Below are positions 14,143 to 14,605 of a stretch of 14,605 bases of DNA, piece by piece (positions within the stretch are counted from its first letter, which is position 1; every line of letters begins with the position of its first letter). The translations under genes were made by a program, and so were the position numbers. The DNA is from an uncultured Flavobacteriales bacterium (lineage in GTDB: Bacteria; Bacteroidota; Bacteroidia; Flavobacteriales_D; Sanyastnellaceae): NCBI GenBank assembly GCA_937967465.1, contig CALBSW010000159.1, positions 1 to 14,605 on the forward strand, given 5' to 3'. The notes under the pieces are model-generated. The model was not told where the DNA came from. It saw nothing but the letters and a program-made list of their open reading frames with translations, and searched no databases.

Positions 14143-14170
14143 CTGCGCAGCCTCGCGCGACCTATCTTTG
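14143..14170 (+). promoter_or_regulatory. Promoter for prs
   Basis: TATCTTTG at 14163-14170 is an exact match to the Bacteroidota -7 consensus TAnnTTTG. It predicts a transcription start near 14174 and a leader of about 14 bases before the prs ATG. The -33 site at the right distance is only CTG (14143-14145, spacing 17), one mismatch from TTG. Confidence 0.55.
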
Positions 14171-14187
14171 CGGCCTTTGAGCAAGCC

Positions 14188-14605
14188 ATGAACGACTCGC
14201 CCATTCGCATTCTCGCAGGTTCAACGTCCAAGGAATTGGGTGCCCGCATTGCCATGGGCTACGGCACACCGCTCGCCGAAGTGAAGCACACGGTCTTCAG
14301 CGACGGCGAGTTCCGGGTGAGCATCGAAGAGACGGTCCGCGGCAAGGAAGTGGTGATCGTGCAGAGCACGTACCCACCCACCGACAACCTCTTGGAGCTG
14401 CTCATGCTCATCGATGCGGCCAAACGGGCCTCCGCCAAGCGCATCGTGGCCGTCATCCCCTACTTCGGTTTCGCCCGTCAGGATCGGAAAGACGCCCCCC
14501 GTGTGGCCATCGGCGCCAAGCTGATCGCCAACATGCTGACCACCGCCGGAGTGGACCGGGTCATCACCATGGACCTCCACGCCGACCAGATTCAAGGCTT
14601 CTTTG
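14188..14605 (+). CDS. prs: Ribose-phosphate pyrophosphokinase (PRPP synthetase), 3' end outside window
   Basis: The first 139 residues are visible before the window ends. The N-terminal 'RILAGSTSKELG', FSDGEFRV (37-44), 'VVIVQST' and YFGFARQDRK (92-101, the ATP-binding flexible region) are all typical. DLHADQIQGFF (129-139), which holds the conserved metal/ATP-site His131, is also present. The enzyme makes PRPP from ribose 5-phosphate and ATP in the cytosol, feeding purine, pyrimidine, NAD, His and Trp synthesis. The PRPP-binding loop lies beyond the window. The gene has its own promoter box and diverges from the kinase gene. Confidence 0.96.
   Translation, partial: MNDSPIRILAGSTSKELGARIAMGYGTPLAEVKHTVFSDGEFRVSIEETVRGKEVVIVQSTYPPTDNLLELLMLIDAAKRASAKRIVAVIPYFGFARQDRKDAPRVAIGAKLIANMLTTAGVDRVITMDLHADQIQGFF

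Overview
The window looks like chromosomal core DNA of a member of the Bacteroidota, probably of the Flavobacteriales or a close relative, with an unusually high G+C content for that group. The evidence is a type IX secretion (T9SS) C-terminal sorting domain, an RprX/RprY-like two-component pair, a primase with the degenerate zinc-finger typical of flavobacterial DnaG, TAnnTTTG-like promoter boxes, and no clear Shine-Dalgarno sequence before any start codon. I see no transposon, integrase, prophage or CRISPR array. No gene-free stretch exceeds about 110 bases, apart from the roughly 240 bases (4509-4745) that hold a tRNA and its signals.

Left part (1-4508, + strand): two surface or secreted proteins. 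The first is the 3' part of a large adhesin-like protein built of cysteine-rich Ig-like repeats and ending in a T9SS sorting domain. A strong terminator separates it from a second secreted protein with a dockerin-like calcium motif, a tail-fibre-like GGTG motif and a YadA-head-like beta-roll of exact 14-residue repeats. Next come a single tRNA-Gln(TTG) with its own terminator and an ALDH8A1/aminomuconate-semialdehyde-type aldehyde dehydrogenase.

Middle part (6271-12052): two convergent gene pairs, an OmpA-domain lipoprotein (+) facing a cysteine-repeat lipoprotein (-), and recJ (+) facing dnaG (-). In both pairs the two stop codons abut with no base between them, forming the same palindrome TGATCA (7219-7224 and 10010-10015).

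Right part (12112-14605): a histidine kinase and response regulator overlap by four bases (ATGA) on the - strand, upstream of and co-oriented with dnaG, so a kinase-regulator-primase transcript is possible. Divergent from the kinase is the start of prs (PRPP synthetase), cut by the window end, with a good Bacteroidota -7 promoter box.

Nothing here is clearly a new defence or mobile system. The points most worth a second look are the two abutting convergent stops, the beta-roll protein with its 14-residue period and 84-residue higher-order duplication, the cysteine-repeat lipoprotein, and the primase with three of four zinc ligands replaced.
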